A DNA stretch of 64,000 nt from Alphaproteobacteria bacterium (GCA_015062525.1 SUUM01000001.1:1-64000), one strand, 5' to 3'. Counted from the stretch's first letter, positions 53,138 to 62,264 are shown. Numbers and translations are program-made. The notes: a model not told the origin generated them from the sequence alone.

Positions 53138-53839
53138 TTATTCCCGCCAGATGACGGATGGGAACATAGAATTTATTTTATCGCGCAATTGGGCATCTGA
53201 AAAAAATACATCGCGTTGGGGCGCGGTTGTTTTGTGGTCATCGTCTTCGAAATGTGGAATGTATTTTTGAATGGCAACATTTTTTACCCCGCGCGACGAC
53301 AATATGCCCACAATTTCCAACAAATCATCGGTTGAAATAAAACGCGGGTCGCAGGTTATACGAACCTCGAAATCTTTGCCCGTGGTTTGCCATACATCAA
53401 GACTGCGAATCATATTGTCATATGCAATATGTTGACCGGTTAAATCGGGATATTTTTCACGTGTTGCTTTGAAATCCAGCCCAATCCAATCAACCGTGTC
53501 TGCGGCACGCGCCAGGGTATCGGGATAAAAACCATTGGTATGCAGACCAATTTTAAATCCCAACGCGCGAACACGACGCATATATTCGATAACAACGTCC
53601 CCCTGCATCAAAGCCTCGCCACCGGAAAACACAACAGCCTCCAGCCGACCAACACGTGATTTCAACCATTCAAAAACACGCGCCGGGTCATATTCGCCTT
53701 CGCCCGTGGATAATAAATGGGGATTGGAACAATACACGCACCGCAACGGACATCCGACCAGAAACAGCACACATGCCAATTTGCCCGGATAGTCAATGGT
53801 GGTGAACGGAACCAATCCCCCAATTTGTATTTCACGCAT
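53138..53839 (-). CDS. nrdG: Anaerobic ribonucleoside-triphosphate reductase activating protein (radical SAM)
   Basis: 233 residues. The radical SAM cluster motif CPLRCVYCSNP (C-x3-C-x2-C, about residues 30-37) follows the N-terminal VPFTTIDYPGKLACVLFLVG typical of NrdG-type activases, with the SAM-binding GGE segment (VVFSGGEALMQ). It generates the glycyl radical on NrdD using SAM and a reduced iron-sulfur cluster. It lies 6 bases after the small glycyl-radical gene in the same operon, and reduced ferredoxin from PFOR could be the electron source (inference). Confidence 0.93.
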   Translation of the reverse strand: MREIQIGGLVPFTTIDYPGKLACVLFLVGCPLRCVYCSNPHLLSTGEGEYDPARVFEWLKSRVGRLEAVVFSGGEALMQGDVVIEYMRRVRALGFKIGLHTNGFYPDTLARAADTVDWIGLDFKATREKYPDLTGQHIAYDNMIRSLDVWQTTGKDFEVRITCDPRFISTDDLLEIVGILSSRGVKNVAIQKYIPHFEDDDHKTTAPQRDVFFSDAQLRDKINSMFPSVIWRE

Positions 53840-53845
53840 GGTAAA

Positions 53846-54028
53846 TTATGCCGCACGTTTTAATAAATCACAATGACGGGCCCCAGTGGACAAGCAATTC
53901 GATTCTGTGAATGTTTTGCGTTCGCAAAATTCAGAATATTTACCAATGTTAAAGTTTGACACAGGTCTGATAAATCCCATTGAACGTGAAAAAACTTCGC
54001 ATGGTGTTCTGTTGCAATTTGTTGTCAT
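53846..54028 (-). CDS. Separate glycyl-radical C-terminal domain of class III RNR
   Basis: 60 residues with a strong ribosome site (AGGGAGGAG, 8 bases before the ATG). The sequence NRTPCEVFSRSMGFIRPVSNFN...GKYSEFCERKTF matches the C-terminal end of NrdD enzymes, where the Gly within the R-x2-G-[YF] type motif (here SRSMGF) carries the radical. The large NrdD gene upstream ends after its zinc-ribbon and lacks this motif. The two products would have to assemble for activity, as with autonomous glycyl-radical spare parts. A split by mutation is the alternative, but separate start signals argue for a real gene. Confidence 0.82.
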   Translation of the reverse strand: MTTNCNRTPCEVFSRSMGFIRPVSNFNIGKYSEFCERKTFTESNCLSTGARHCDLLKRAA

Positions 54029-54078
54029 ATCTTTCTCCTCCCTTTATATGATTTATTTTTATGATGTTATTTGTTTTG

Positions 54079-56115
54079 TTATTGTGCGTTTTCGTCCGTA
54101 TTTGCCGCATTTTCCGCGTCGCATTTTGGACAGAATTCATGTTTGCCCGGCAGATATCCGTGCTTTGGACAGATTGAGAACGTCGGTGTCAGCGTCATGT
54201 ATGGCACCTTGTAGTTCTCAAAAATCGTACGCACGATTTTCTGGGCCGCATCACCCGATGACACAGGTTCCCCCATATACAGGTGCAACATTGTGCCACC
54301 GGTATATTTACGTTGTAATTCCTCCTGGTGTTCCAGGGCAACAAATGGATCATCTGTAAAGTTCACAGGCAGTTGCGTCGAATTGGTGTAATATGGCGCA
54401 TCTGGTGTTCCCGCCGTGATAATATCTGGGAAGTTTTTAATGTCCGTTTTCGCAAAGCGATATGAACAGCCCTCTGCCGGGGTCGCTTCCAGATTATACA
54501 GGTTGCCAGTTTGTTCCTGGAATGTGGCCAGGTTTTCACGAATGAAATCCATTACATCCAGAACCAATTTTTTGCCCATAGGTGTTGCGATATTTTCGCG
54601 ATCGCCCGTGAAATTGCGCACCATTTCGTTCGCACCATTCACCCCAATGGTCGAGAAATGGTGGTTCCAATTGCCCAGATAACGCTTTGTAAATGGATAC
54701 AGACCACGTTCCATATTCTTGGAAATAATCTGACGTTTGATTTCCAGCGCATCGCGCCCCAAATCCAACAGGCGTTTTAATTCTGTGAACAAACCTTCGC
54801 GGTTGCCACGATGGATATAGCCCAAACGTGCCAAGTTAATTGTTATAACGCCGATTGAACCCGTCTTTTCCGCCGAACCAAACAGACCCCCACCGCGCTT
54901 TAACAATTCGCGAACGTCCAAACGCAGACGACAGCACATAGAACGAACGTCCGTTGGATTCAAATCAGAATTCAAGAAATTCTGGAAATTTGGAATACCG
55001 TATTTCGCCGCCAAATCAAATAACGGTTTCACATTCGGATGTTCCCATGGGAAATCAGGCGTGATGTTATATGTCGGAATTGGGAATGTAAATGGACGGC
55101 CCAGGGCGTCGCCTTCGGTCATTACTTCCAAGAATGCCCTGTTAACCAAATCCATTTCCGCCTGAAGATCGCCGTATGTAAAGTCAACCTGTTGACGGCC
55201 AATAAATGGACGCTGATTTTTCAAATCGGTTGGGCATGTCCAGTCAAATGTAAAGTTGATAAATGGTGTCTGGGTGCCCCAACGACATGGAACCGCGCAG
55301 TTAAAGATTAATGTCTGCATCGCATTTTTGACATCCGCATAGGACAGATTATCAATTCGTACATATGGTGCCAGATATGTGTCCACGGACGAAAATGCCT
55401 GGGCGCCGGCAAATTCATTCTGAAGCGTCCCCAAGAAATTTACCATATGGGAAATCGCCGTCGCCATGTGTTTTGCCGGTTCGCATTGCAAATAGCCCGG
55501 AACACCGTTAAAACCCTCGTACAATAATTCGCGCAGGGACCAGCCCGCACAATACCCTGTTAACCATCCCAAATCATGAACATGAATGGCGGCGGTTTTG
55601 TGTGCCTCAGCAACCGCCCGCGGATACAGGTTTAACCAATATTCCGCGGTGACGCGTTCGCTGGTACGCAAAATCAGGCCACCGATGGAATAGCCAACAT
55701 TTGCATTTTCTTTGATACGCCAGTTTGAACCACCAACATAGCCTTCGATAACTTCGACAGCATCAACCATAGATTCGCGGATTTCCGTGCGTTTCTGGCG
55801 ATAGATGATATAAGCCTCGGCAGTCTTATAGGCGCGGTTGTCCATTAATGTTTGAATAACAATATCTTGGATATTTTCAACCATTGGCGTTTTGTCGGCA
55901 AATTTATCGTCCAAGCGTTTTAATACATCTTGGGTAATTTTAACAACCTCTACATCTGATATTTCAGTTGTAACCGCAACAGCCTTTTTGATGGCGTCAT
56001 AAATCTTTTTCGCATCAAAAGGAACCGTTTCCCCACTGCGTTTTTGAACCGCAACCAGGCGGGTTGTCAATGTTGGTGTAATCTGAATTTTAATTTCATT
56101 TTGTGTTTCTGACAT
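54079..56115 (-). CDS. nrdD: Anaerobic ribonucleoside-triphosphate reductase, large part
   Basis: About 678 residues from the Met of MSETQNEIKIQ (GGGAG upstream). An ATP-cone lies at the N-terminus (VQKRSGETVPFDAKKIYDAIKKA), then the reductase barrel with TPFINFTFDWTCP, FTFPIPTYNITPDF and GSIGVITINLARLGYI. The C-terminus carries the zinc site (CPKHGYLPGKHEFCPKC) and stops there; the glycyl-radical tail is in the next gene 50 bases downstream. The enzyme makes dNTPs without oxygen. Likely under NrdR control (sites upstream). Confidence 0.94.
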   Translation of the reverse strand: MSETQNEIKIQITPTLTTRLVAVQKRSGETVPFDAKKIYDAIKKAVAVTTEISDVEVVKITQDVLKRLDDKFADKTPMVENIQDIVIQTLMDNRAYKTAEAYIIYRQKRTEIRESMVDAVEVIEGYVGGSNWRIKENANVGYSIGGLILRTSERVTAEYWLNLYPRAVAEAHKTAAIHVHDLGWLTGYCAGWSLRELLYEGFNGVPGYLQCEPAKHMATAISHMVNFLGTLQNEFAGAQAFSSVDTYLAPYVRIDNLSYADVKNAMQTLIFNCAVPCRWGTQTPFINFTFDWTCPTDLKNQRPFIGRQQVDFTYGDLQAEMDLVNRAFLEVMTEGDALGRPFTFPIPTYNITPDFPWEHPNVKPLFDLAAKYGIPNFQNFLNSDLNPTDVRSMCCRLRLDVRELLKRGGGLFGSAEKTGSIGVITINLARLGYIHRGNREGLFTELKRLLDLGRDALEIKRQIISKNMERGLYPFTKRYLGNWNHHFSTIGVNGANEMVRNFTGDRENIATPMGKKLVLDVMDFIRENLATFQEQTGNLYNLEATPAEGCSYRFAKTDIKNFPDIITAGTPDAPYYTNSTQLPVNFTDDPFVALEHQEELQRKYTGGTMLHLYMGEPVSSGDAAQKIVRTIFENYKVPYMTLTPTFSICPKHGYLPGKHEFCPKCDAENAANTDENAQ

Positions 56116-56143
56116 TTTGATAACTCCCATTCTTGCACAAAAC

Positions 56144-56192
56144 ACAACATATAGTGGTTGTTTGTTAGATTTGATTACAATATATAGTTTTA
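56144..56192 (-). promoter_or_regulatory. Possible paired NrdR boxes upstream of nrdD
   Basis: Two imperfect matches to the NrdR box (consensus ACACTATATATAGTGT, from memory): acaacatatagtggtt (56144-56159) and acaatatatagtttta (56177-56192), with centres 33 bases apart, close to three helical turns. The second match is weak. Confidence 0.4.
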
Positions 56193-56549
56193 TAGAAATA
56201 CTATCAATATCGAAAAAGCAAAAAAAAAATTATTTTTCGCTTTACTTTCTAGAAAGGGGATTTTCTGCATATTACAGCGGATAAACAGAATCGGTATTCT
56301 TATACGAATATGTCTTTTGTGCCAACTTTTTATAAGAAAATCTTTTTTTTCGATTCGGAATTTATGCAAAAAACACAAAATATTGATAAAATAGAACAAA
56401 TCTTTCACTATATGTTGTAATTTTTGATAAATACGAATCTGTTCCGATGGCATAATATTAGGTTGTTTTTCCTGTATAAAATGAGTATATTTGTGTCTGT
56501 CGGCGTTATGGTGATTCCGACGCAGTTAATAGAACATAAGGTCATTATT

Positions 56550-58139
56550 ATGATGAAAAACATCTATGAAATGCTGCAAGATGTTTGTTCGCGGAACAAG
56601 GACGGTATTTTCCTGGTACGTCAGAACGAAACATATGCAGATTTGTTGAAAAAGGTAAAACAGCGTGCTGTTTTGTTGGCAAAACGTTTTGGTATCAAAA
56701 AAGGCGACACGGTTGCAATTCTGTCTGGAAATACACCAGACTTTCTGCGGTCGTACTTTGCAATTGCGTCCCAGGGGGCGCGTGCACTGATGCTGGACAC
56801 GGGGTTGAACACAACCGAACACGTCAATATGATGAAACGCACTGATTGTAAATTGGTGTTGGCACAAAAGTCTATGTTTATAGATAATGCGCCATGCGAA
56901 ATGTTTGATATTGAAAATATTGATGAAACGGATGACAAAGAATTTGTGATGGCAAAAACTGAGCGCAGCGATATTGCCCAGTTGTCATTCACATCGGGTT
57001 CAACCGGCAACCCAAAGGTTGTGGGTTTAACACATGAAAATCTGTTATCGTTGGCGGATGGGGCGCAATTTTACAAGCCCGTAATTCATCCGGGATATAC
57101 ATTCTATGGTTTTTTACCGCTGTATCATATATATGGTGTGGTGATTAATATCATTGTACCGGTCGCTTTACAGGGCAAACTGTTATTACAACCCGTATTA
57201 AAGCCCCAGGAATTTATCAAGGACTTTAAGCAGTATAAGCCCGAGGTTATCCCCGCCGTCCCACGTATTTGGGAAGTGTTCTATAAAAAGATTGTGGACA
57301 GCGCGCGCGAAAAACACGTATGGACATTAATGCGGGTGATTGTTTCCCTGCGCCGTGTATTGCGTGCGATTGGTTTGGGCGCGCTGGTGGACAAGGTTAC
57401 AAAACCAGTTCACGATGCGTTTGGTGGCAATACCAAGGTTCTGGTGTCGGCGGGCGCGACACTTAAACCATCAATACGCAAGTTCTATGAAAGCATGGGT
57501 TTTGTTGTGGGCGATTGCTATGGTTTGACCGAAACAACGGGGCCCGCCAACTTTAACTTTGCATTCCGTCGGCCGGACGGTTCAATGTACTATGCGGGGC
57601 CATTGCCGGGTAACGAAATTCAGATTCACAACCCAGACAAACACGGGATTGGTGAAATCTGGGTGCGTGGTAATATGGTTATGCCGGGCTATCTAGAAAA
57701 CGATACGGCAAATGCCGATGCGTTTGAACAAGGGTGGTTCAAGACCGGTGATATTGGTTGTCTGGACAAATATGGCCGCCTGACGGTCAAGGGACGCCAG
57801 AAACAGGTTATCGTTCTGGACAGCGGTAAAAATGTTTATCCGGATGAATTGGAAGATTTGTATATGCAAAACGATGAAATCCTGAACGCGGCGGTGTTCG
57901 AATATGTCATCAAAGACAAAACCGTGCCGTTTGCTGTGTTCCAGGTAAAACCCGGGACTACGGTTGAACGTGTGGCGTTTCTGTTAAAGAAGTCCAACGT
58001 GCAGATTGCCCAATATAAATGGGTTAAACACTTTGCGATAACCGAAGAAGAATTGCCATCGACATCTGCGAAAAAGGTCAAGCATTTCGCAGTTCGTGAT
58101 ATGCTGGACAATGGGGCATTTACCCGCGCAGAACAATAA
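56550..58139 (+). CDS. AMP-forming acyl-CoA synthetase / ligase
   Basis: About 529 residues from the ATG pair at 56550/56553 (AAGGT upstream); the ORF-track start at 56424 lacks support. Adenylate-forming motifs are clear: LSFTSGSTGNPKVVGLTHENL (P-loop), YGLTETTGPANF, WFKTGDIGCLDKYGRLTVKGRQKQ and a C-terminal LPSTSAKKVKHF with the A10 lysine. The layout is that of long-chain fatty acid CoA ligases (FadD/AMP-binding family). Probably activates fatty acids for lipid use at the membrane face. Single gene with its own terminator. Confidence 0.88.
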   Translation: MMKNIYEMLQDVCSRNKDGIFLVRQNETYADLLKKVKQRAVLLAKRFGIKKGDTVAILSGNTPDFLRSYFAIASQGARALMLDTGLNTTEHVNMMKRTDCKLVLAQKSMFIDNAPCEMFDIENIDETDDKEFVMAKTERSDIAQLSFTSGSTGNPKVVGLTHENLLSLADGAQFYKPVIHPGYTFYGFLPLYHIYGVVINIIVPVALQGKLLLQPVLKPQEFIKDFKQYKPEVIPAVPRIWEVFYKKIVDSAREKHVWTLMRVIVSLRRVLRAIGLGALVDKVTKPVHDAFGGNTKVLVSAGATLKPSIRKFYESMGFVVGDCYGLTETTGPANFNFAFRRPDGSMYYAGPLPGNEIQIHNPDKHGIGEIWVRGNMVMPGYLENDTANADAFEQGWFKTGDIGCLDKYGRLTVKGRQKQVIVLDSGKNVYPDELEDLYMQNDEILNAAVFEYVIKDKTVPFAVFQVKPGTTVERVAFLLKKSNVQIAQYKWVKHFAITEEELPSTSAKKVKHFAVRDMLDNGAFTRAEQ

Positions 58140-58172
58140 AAAACGGGGGGATGTACAGGTCCCCCATTTTTA
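58139..58172 (+). terminator. Terminator of the acyl-CoA ligase gene
   Basis: AAACGGGGGG-ATGTACAGGT-CCCCCATTTTT; the promoter of the next gene starts at 58177. Confidence 0.7.
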
Positions 58173-58176
58173 CGTC

Positions 58177-58204
58177 TTGACAAATTGGTTTTATGTGCTA
58201 TATA
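58177..58204 (+). promoter_or_regulatory. Promoter of the 58230 gene
   Basis: TTGACA (58177-58182), 16-base spacer, TATATA (58199-58204), with AAGGGGG six bases before the ATG at 58230. Confidence 0.6.
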
Positions 58205-58229
58205 GTAGTGTGTAATTAAGGGGGCAAAA

Positions 58230-58805
58230 ATGTCAAAGACAAATAAAAAAGTTTCAATGGACGTTATCAATATCTTGAAATCCGTTATGGATTACAAGGT
58301 AAAACCCTTGCGCGCCGCCGTTGACGCGGGCAAGCAGGCGGCCCTAGAAGAACCCGTGATACACGAACAAATTGCATCGTTGCAACATTTTATAGATAAC
58401 AGCCGTTACGACCGATCCGAAGCGATGGAAGCAGAACGTGAACTGGCCGAATATGAAATGCAGGCATCGTCCATTCGTGATAAAATCAATCGTGGTAATA
58501 CTGCGGCCGCCCAAATGGTATATGCAAAAAATTTTTATAAATCATATCAGGACACATGCAGAAAAATTAACAATATTCCAAAAATACGCGATATGGAATC
58601 TGAACGTGCCGAATTGGAAAATCGTTTGGCAACATTGGAACGCAATATAGAAGCCTGTGAAATCAATATGGCATCAAATTTGTACGGGGTTGACTTTGCA
58701 GATCAATCGCGCACAGATTATAAATTCTTCTGCGAGCAATACAATTCTGTATATAACCAATTACAAAAAATCATATCCGATATAAATCAATTACAACACA
58801 GTTAA
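58230..58805 (+). CDS. Cytosolic coiled-coil protein of unknown function
   Basis: 191 residues, strongly helical and charged with heptad-like repeats (RYDRSEAMEAERELAEYEMQ and MESERAELENRLATLERNIE). No signal peptide, no membrane span, few cysteines. Likely a coiled-coil structural or adaptor protein. Family not recognised. Single gene with promoter and terminator of its own. Confidence 0.78.
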   Translation: MSKTNKKVSMDVINILKSVMDYKVKPLRAAVDAGKQAALEEPVIHEQIASLQHFIDNSRYDRSEAMEAERELAEYEMQASSIRDKINRGNTAAAQMVYAKNFYKSYQDTCRKINNIPKIRDMESERAELENRLATLERNIEACEINMASNLYGVDFADQSRTDYKFFCEQYNSVYNQLQKIISDINQLQHS

Positions 58806-58806
58806 A

Positions 58807-58843
58807 CCCGCCAAATGCATTCCGCAATGGCGGTTTTTTTTTA
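58807..58843 (+). terminator. Terminator of the 58230 gene
   Basis: CCGCCA...TGGCGG stem around an internal TGCATTCCGCA loop, followed by nine T. Confidence 0.75.
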
Positions 58844-58903
58844 CCGCACGCGCGCGGAAATAAGATACAATATTTGAAGTTTGCTTTTTACATATCATAA
58901 AAA

Positions 58904-58922
58904 ATCCCCCAAATGGGGGATA
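58904..58922 (-). terminator. Terminator of the 58964 gene
   Basis: ATCCCCC-AAAT-GGGGGAT followed on the minus strand by six T. Confidence 0.75.
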
Positions 58923-58963
58923 TCAAGATACTGCAAGACCACTCACAGATAAATCATCATAAA

Positions 58964-59263
58964 TTATCTCACAATACGATGACGAAATTCCATACCAACT
59001 GGTCTATACACTACAACCGGCTGATACACCTGATAATGATCGATAATTTCTGTATGCGTCTTTACACGCACAGGCTGCGCCCTTTTCGCATATGGTTTTA
59101 CATCACGACTGGAAACAAAATATTTTTCGCAACCATACCCACATGGCACTTCGACACTAATATTTTCATACGTTGTAATCGTTTCTGTTTCTGTATATGT
59201 GTACGCCATCGCCACACCAGACACAAACAATGCCCCCAACGCAACCAATAAAGTCTTTTTCAT
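58964..59263 (-). CDS. Small secreted protein, Tyr/Thr/Val-rich
   Basis: About 99 residues from the Met of MKKTLLVALGALF (AAAAGGTG upstream), with signal peptide ending ...SGVAMA. The mature part alternates Thr/Glu/Tyr/Val (YTYTETETITTYENISVEV), has one C-x3-C (VPCGYGCEKYF) and a basic tail (FRHRIVR). Likely a small periplasmic or surface beta-rich protein. Family not recognised. Confidence 0.75.
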   Translation of the reverse strand: MKKTLLVALGALFVSGVAMAYTYTETETITTYENISVEVPCGYGCEKYFVSSRDVKPYAKRAQPVRVKTHTEIIDHYQVYQPVVVYRPVGMEFRHRIVR

Positions 59264-59460
59264 TACGACACCTTTTTTAGATATGCACATTCCCCATACC
59301 CCGATTTCACTGAAACTATAGCAAACAAATTATGAATTACCACAAAAATCATATTAATCCATATAACAACGCATATTACAAAAATTCACCAAGAATATAC
59401 ACAAGGAACCTTGTGCCAAAAGGACCAGAATAAACCCGCAATAACAAAGCCACTTACTTC

Positions 59461-59938
59461 GATAAATAAAAGTTTAGTTAAGATATTAATTTTTAGAAAT
59501 TAAGCACCATTACCTGCCCCCGTCGGGCCCCGAAAAATTCAGATGAATTTTTTGGGTGACTTTGTGGGGCGGGACAGTTTTACTTGACCCGCCATGCGGG
59601 GCTTTAGTAAAACTTGGGTGGGGGCAAATATGACAAAACATCGCATACGATAACACCAGAACAGAATACATAGAATCCCAGGGCTATAAACTAATCCGTA
59701 TTCCCAATACATATTTGACCCGCACAGGAATAGATGAAGTTGTTCATACTTTGCACAGGTGCATACAAGACAATCTGGATGTGCATAATTATTTTGTGTC
59801 TCGATATAACTAACACCCCCCACCCCGGAATTCCAACGCCAATAAATTGTCGGGAATTCCGCCCGCCCCACACACGGGGGGCAGGTAATGGTGTTTAATT
59901 TCTAAAAATTAATATCTCTGTTAAACTTTTATTTATCG
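59461..59938. mobile_element. DUF559 element, internally deleted (MITE-like) copy 3
   Basis: Bounded by CGATAAATAAAAGTTTAG and its inverted end CTTTTATTTATCG. It carries the same 200-base internal deletion as copy 1 (MTKH then frameshift) but the shortened right arm of copy 2 ('ccccacacacgggggg'). So the copies have exchanged parts. No intact nuclease frame. Confidence 0.8.
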
Positions 59939-60508
59939 CAGTAACGATACATCAATTGCTCTTTTTATCTCGGCTGTGCTGTGCACAGACGGATGCACTT
60001 ACACTAACCACTAAAAAATCCCCCAACCGGGGGATTTTGTTATTCCACTCCATACGAAGGGGGCGGAAAAATTAAAAACTACCGTCATACCGGCGAAGGC
60101 CGGTATCCATTGTGTTCTGCAAACTTTATTATTTGCGCTATGAAACATTAGCCCCCGGCCTGCGCCGGGGTGACGGCTTTTCTTTTAGAAATTAAAAACC
60201 TTTGTCATTACCGCGCAGGCGGTAATAGGGACCACAAACCGCGCACAACGTGCGCCAAACTTAAACAGAATTTTTTTACAAAAAATTCTGTCATCCCGGT
60301 GCTTGACACCGGGACCCAGGTAATAGAATCCTTATTATTTGTGCGCATTTTATGCGCATAACCTAGGTTCCGGGGTCAAGCCCCGGAATGACAAAAACGT
60401 AAAACGTTTTTGTTAACTAAACTTTTATTTATCGCAGTAACGATACATTAATTGCTCTTTTTATCTCGGCTGTGCTGTGCACAGACGGATGCACTTACAC
60501 TAACCACT
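59939..60508. repeat. Palindrome-dense gene-free stretch
   Basis: No convincing gene. Contains the 'tcggctgtgctgtgcacagacg' repeat twice, a CCCCC-type terminator (60012-60038), several GTCAT-bounded palindromes (about 60080-60108, 60150-60174, 60204-60228), a solo mobile-element end at about 60415-60432 and the composite repeat listed separately. Confidence 0.6.
60288..60392. repeat. Inverted copy of the composite palindrome at 30593
   Basis: CATCCCGGTGCTTGACACCGGGACC, a ~50-base spacer with 'gcgcattttatgcgc', then GGTTCCGGGGTCAAGCCCCGGAATGAC. It matches the reverse complement of 30593-30699 almost base for base. Confidence 0.7.
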
Positions 60509-60579
60509 AAAAAATCCCGCCATCCGGGCCCCGCGCAAACGAATGTTTGCGTGGGTGGACATCTGGCGGGATTTTTTGT
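60509..60579 (-). terminator. Terminator with palindromic repeat inserted in its loop
   Basis: Arms AAAAAATCCCGCCA and TGGCGGGATTTTTT surround one copy of the CGCAAACGAATGTTTGCG-centred unit also found three times at 18112-18248. It follows the stop codon of the 60595 gene. Confidence 0.75.
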
Positions 60580-60594
60580 CCTTCCATCATCTGT

Positions 60595-62040
60595 TTATTG
60601 GATACCGACGCGGAACTGGTCACCCCATCCGGCCACATTCTGACCGCCAATGGTACATTTTATATCTTCAAAGCCGTTTTCCACCTGATTCTTTTTTACA
60701 ACATGGCTGGTTACCAATGCCCCCGTTGTTCCCAACACAACACCCGCAACAGTGTCAGATGCCAGGCGCGCCGTATTAAAATTACCTTCTGCATCTTTCC
60801 ATACACTAACATTATCACGGAATTTGTTGTGTATTGCGGTCAATTGGCTGTATGCACTGTTAACTCGACCCGTTTGTTCACTGACGTCTATTGTTATGTT
60901 GACATTACTATCATTGATACAGGTCGTATTAACAATCTGTTGTGTACTGTCATACAGACGCAGAAATACATCTCTGTCTGGCTGTCCCTTGCAGTATGTT
61001 TCTAAATCTGCAATTTCCTTTAATGCATTTGCATGCTTGGTACATTTAGATTTCCAATCTGCCAATTTTGCCATCAGTTTCTCATCGCATTTATACACGT
61101 CAACAGATTGGTTGCTTTCAACCTTACAAATCCATTGATTGTTATTTTCTTTAATGAATTTGCCACCATTAACACATTGACATGCCTGAGCTGTACGGTC
61201 CCAAATTGTTTCGCTGGCGGGCTTTGCACAACAGGCCTTGCATATCTCGGATTGGCAGACCGACGGATGGCATTTACCTATATATCCATTGTTATTAGAA
61301 TTACATTTTCCGCATTTGCAATTCGCGCCATCTTTTTCGACACATTCAAACGTTTCATTATTTTTACAATCGGCTTGGGATATTATTTTTCCACTACCCT
61401 GGGTACATTCTTTAGTTAGCTCTGGGTTTGGTTGCTGTCTGTCATCCACAATACACCTGCCTTCATCATCCACCCGCATTCTATCTTGGCATTTTGTTGC
61501 TTCGCAAATAAAAGTGGGGCCTTCACGACAAATCCCTTTGAATTCTATTGCGCTATTATCTGTCTTGGTATATCCACTACAATCAGTATAAGTTAAAATA
61601 CGACATCCTCCGCTTGTGTTGCCGACGCATTCTCCAACAGATATTTCCCCAAACCCTTCTGTATGACAAATCCCATCGTTTACAACTTCCCAACTATCCC
61701 CCGAGTCCACGTCGCATTGATATGTAACCTTTCTTCTGATAACCTCTCCCTTAAAAACGTGACCTGGTTGCATAGTGATAACATCATCTTTACTACATCC
61801 GCCTGAAATGAAGTGGTCGCATTCATAGCCCTGTCCATCTCCGGAATTTTTCTTGCCAGAATTTGTATATCCACTCTTAGTAAGATTGAATTGATCTTCT
61901 GTTTCATATAAAAACTCGTTATCATCTGGTTCTTGAATTTTACCAAAACTTAATGTTACAGGTGAATTACACGCTGTATATCCAGTATTTATAACTAAAA
62001 AAGCAGCAATAAAACCGTATAAAAATCCAAATTTTTTCAT
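60595..62040 (-). CDS. Cysteine-rich secreted protein with glycine-zipper C-terminus
   Basis: 481 residues. Signal peptide (FGFLYGFIAAFLVINTGYTA), then many cysteine modules of the type C-x3-G-x-C, including CKCGKCNSNNNGYIGKCHPSVC and SEICKACC. The C-terminal region is helical (DLETYCKGQPDRDVFLRLYD) followed by a Gly-rich span (ASDTVAGVVLGTTGALVTSHVV) and a closing FEDIKCTIGGQNVAGWGDQF. That last arrangement resembles the end of the zipper modules in the 30870 protein (NNINCRVGDGLEQVGF). AAGGGAGA precedes the ATG. Function unknown; part of the same broad set. Confidence 0.83.
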   Translation of the reverse strand: MKKFGFLYGFIAAFLVINTGYTACNSPVTLSFGKIQEPDDNEFLYETEDQFNLTKSGYTNSGKKNSGDGQGYECDHFISGGCSKDDVITMQPGHVFKGEVIRRKVTYQCDVDSGDSWEVVNDGICHTEGFGEISVGECVGNTSGGCRILTYTDCSGYTKTDNSAIEFKGICREGPTFICEATKCQDRMRVDDEGRCIVDDRQQPNPELTKECTQGSGKIISQADCKNNETFECVEKDGANCKCGKCNSNNNGYIGKCHPSVCQSEICKACCAKPASETIWDRTAQACQCVNGGKFIKENNNQWICKVESNQSVDVYKCDEKLMAKLADWKSKCTKHANALKEIADLETYCKGQPDRDVFLRLYDSTQQIVNTTCINDSNVNITIDVSEQTGRVNSAYSQLTAIHNKFRDNVSVWKDAEGNFNTARLASDTVAGVVLGTTGALVTSHVVKKNQVENGFEDIKCTIGGQNVAGWGDQFRVGIQ

Positions 62041-62238
62041 AAAGAATCTCCCTTAAAGCCTACCGAATCTAAACGACCGTTTGGATTCAGCAAATTTTCC
62101 TATTCTGATTATTTATTATTTTATCATATTTTCAGCGTTATTCCAAGAATATTTTATTTCCCATTTTATATCATTTTTGTGCCGAAACCAAACAACCGTT
62201 TGGGCTGGGCGATTACAAGAAAGATTGCCCATAAACAA

Positions 62239-62260
62239 ATCCCGCCAAATGGCGGGATTC
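62239..62260 (-). terminator. Terminator after rpsK
   Basis: AATCCCGCC-AAAT-GGCGGGATT, so transcription ends after rpsK and does not continue to rpoA. Confidence 0.8.
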
Positions 62261-62264
62261 TTTA

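Noticed and set aside
53846-54079. Simple sequencing frameshift explaining the split NrdD
   Set aside because: The small gene has its own strong ribosome site and ATG with 50 bases of spacer after the nrdD stop, which a single-base error would not create; still listed as something to verify.
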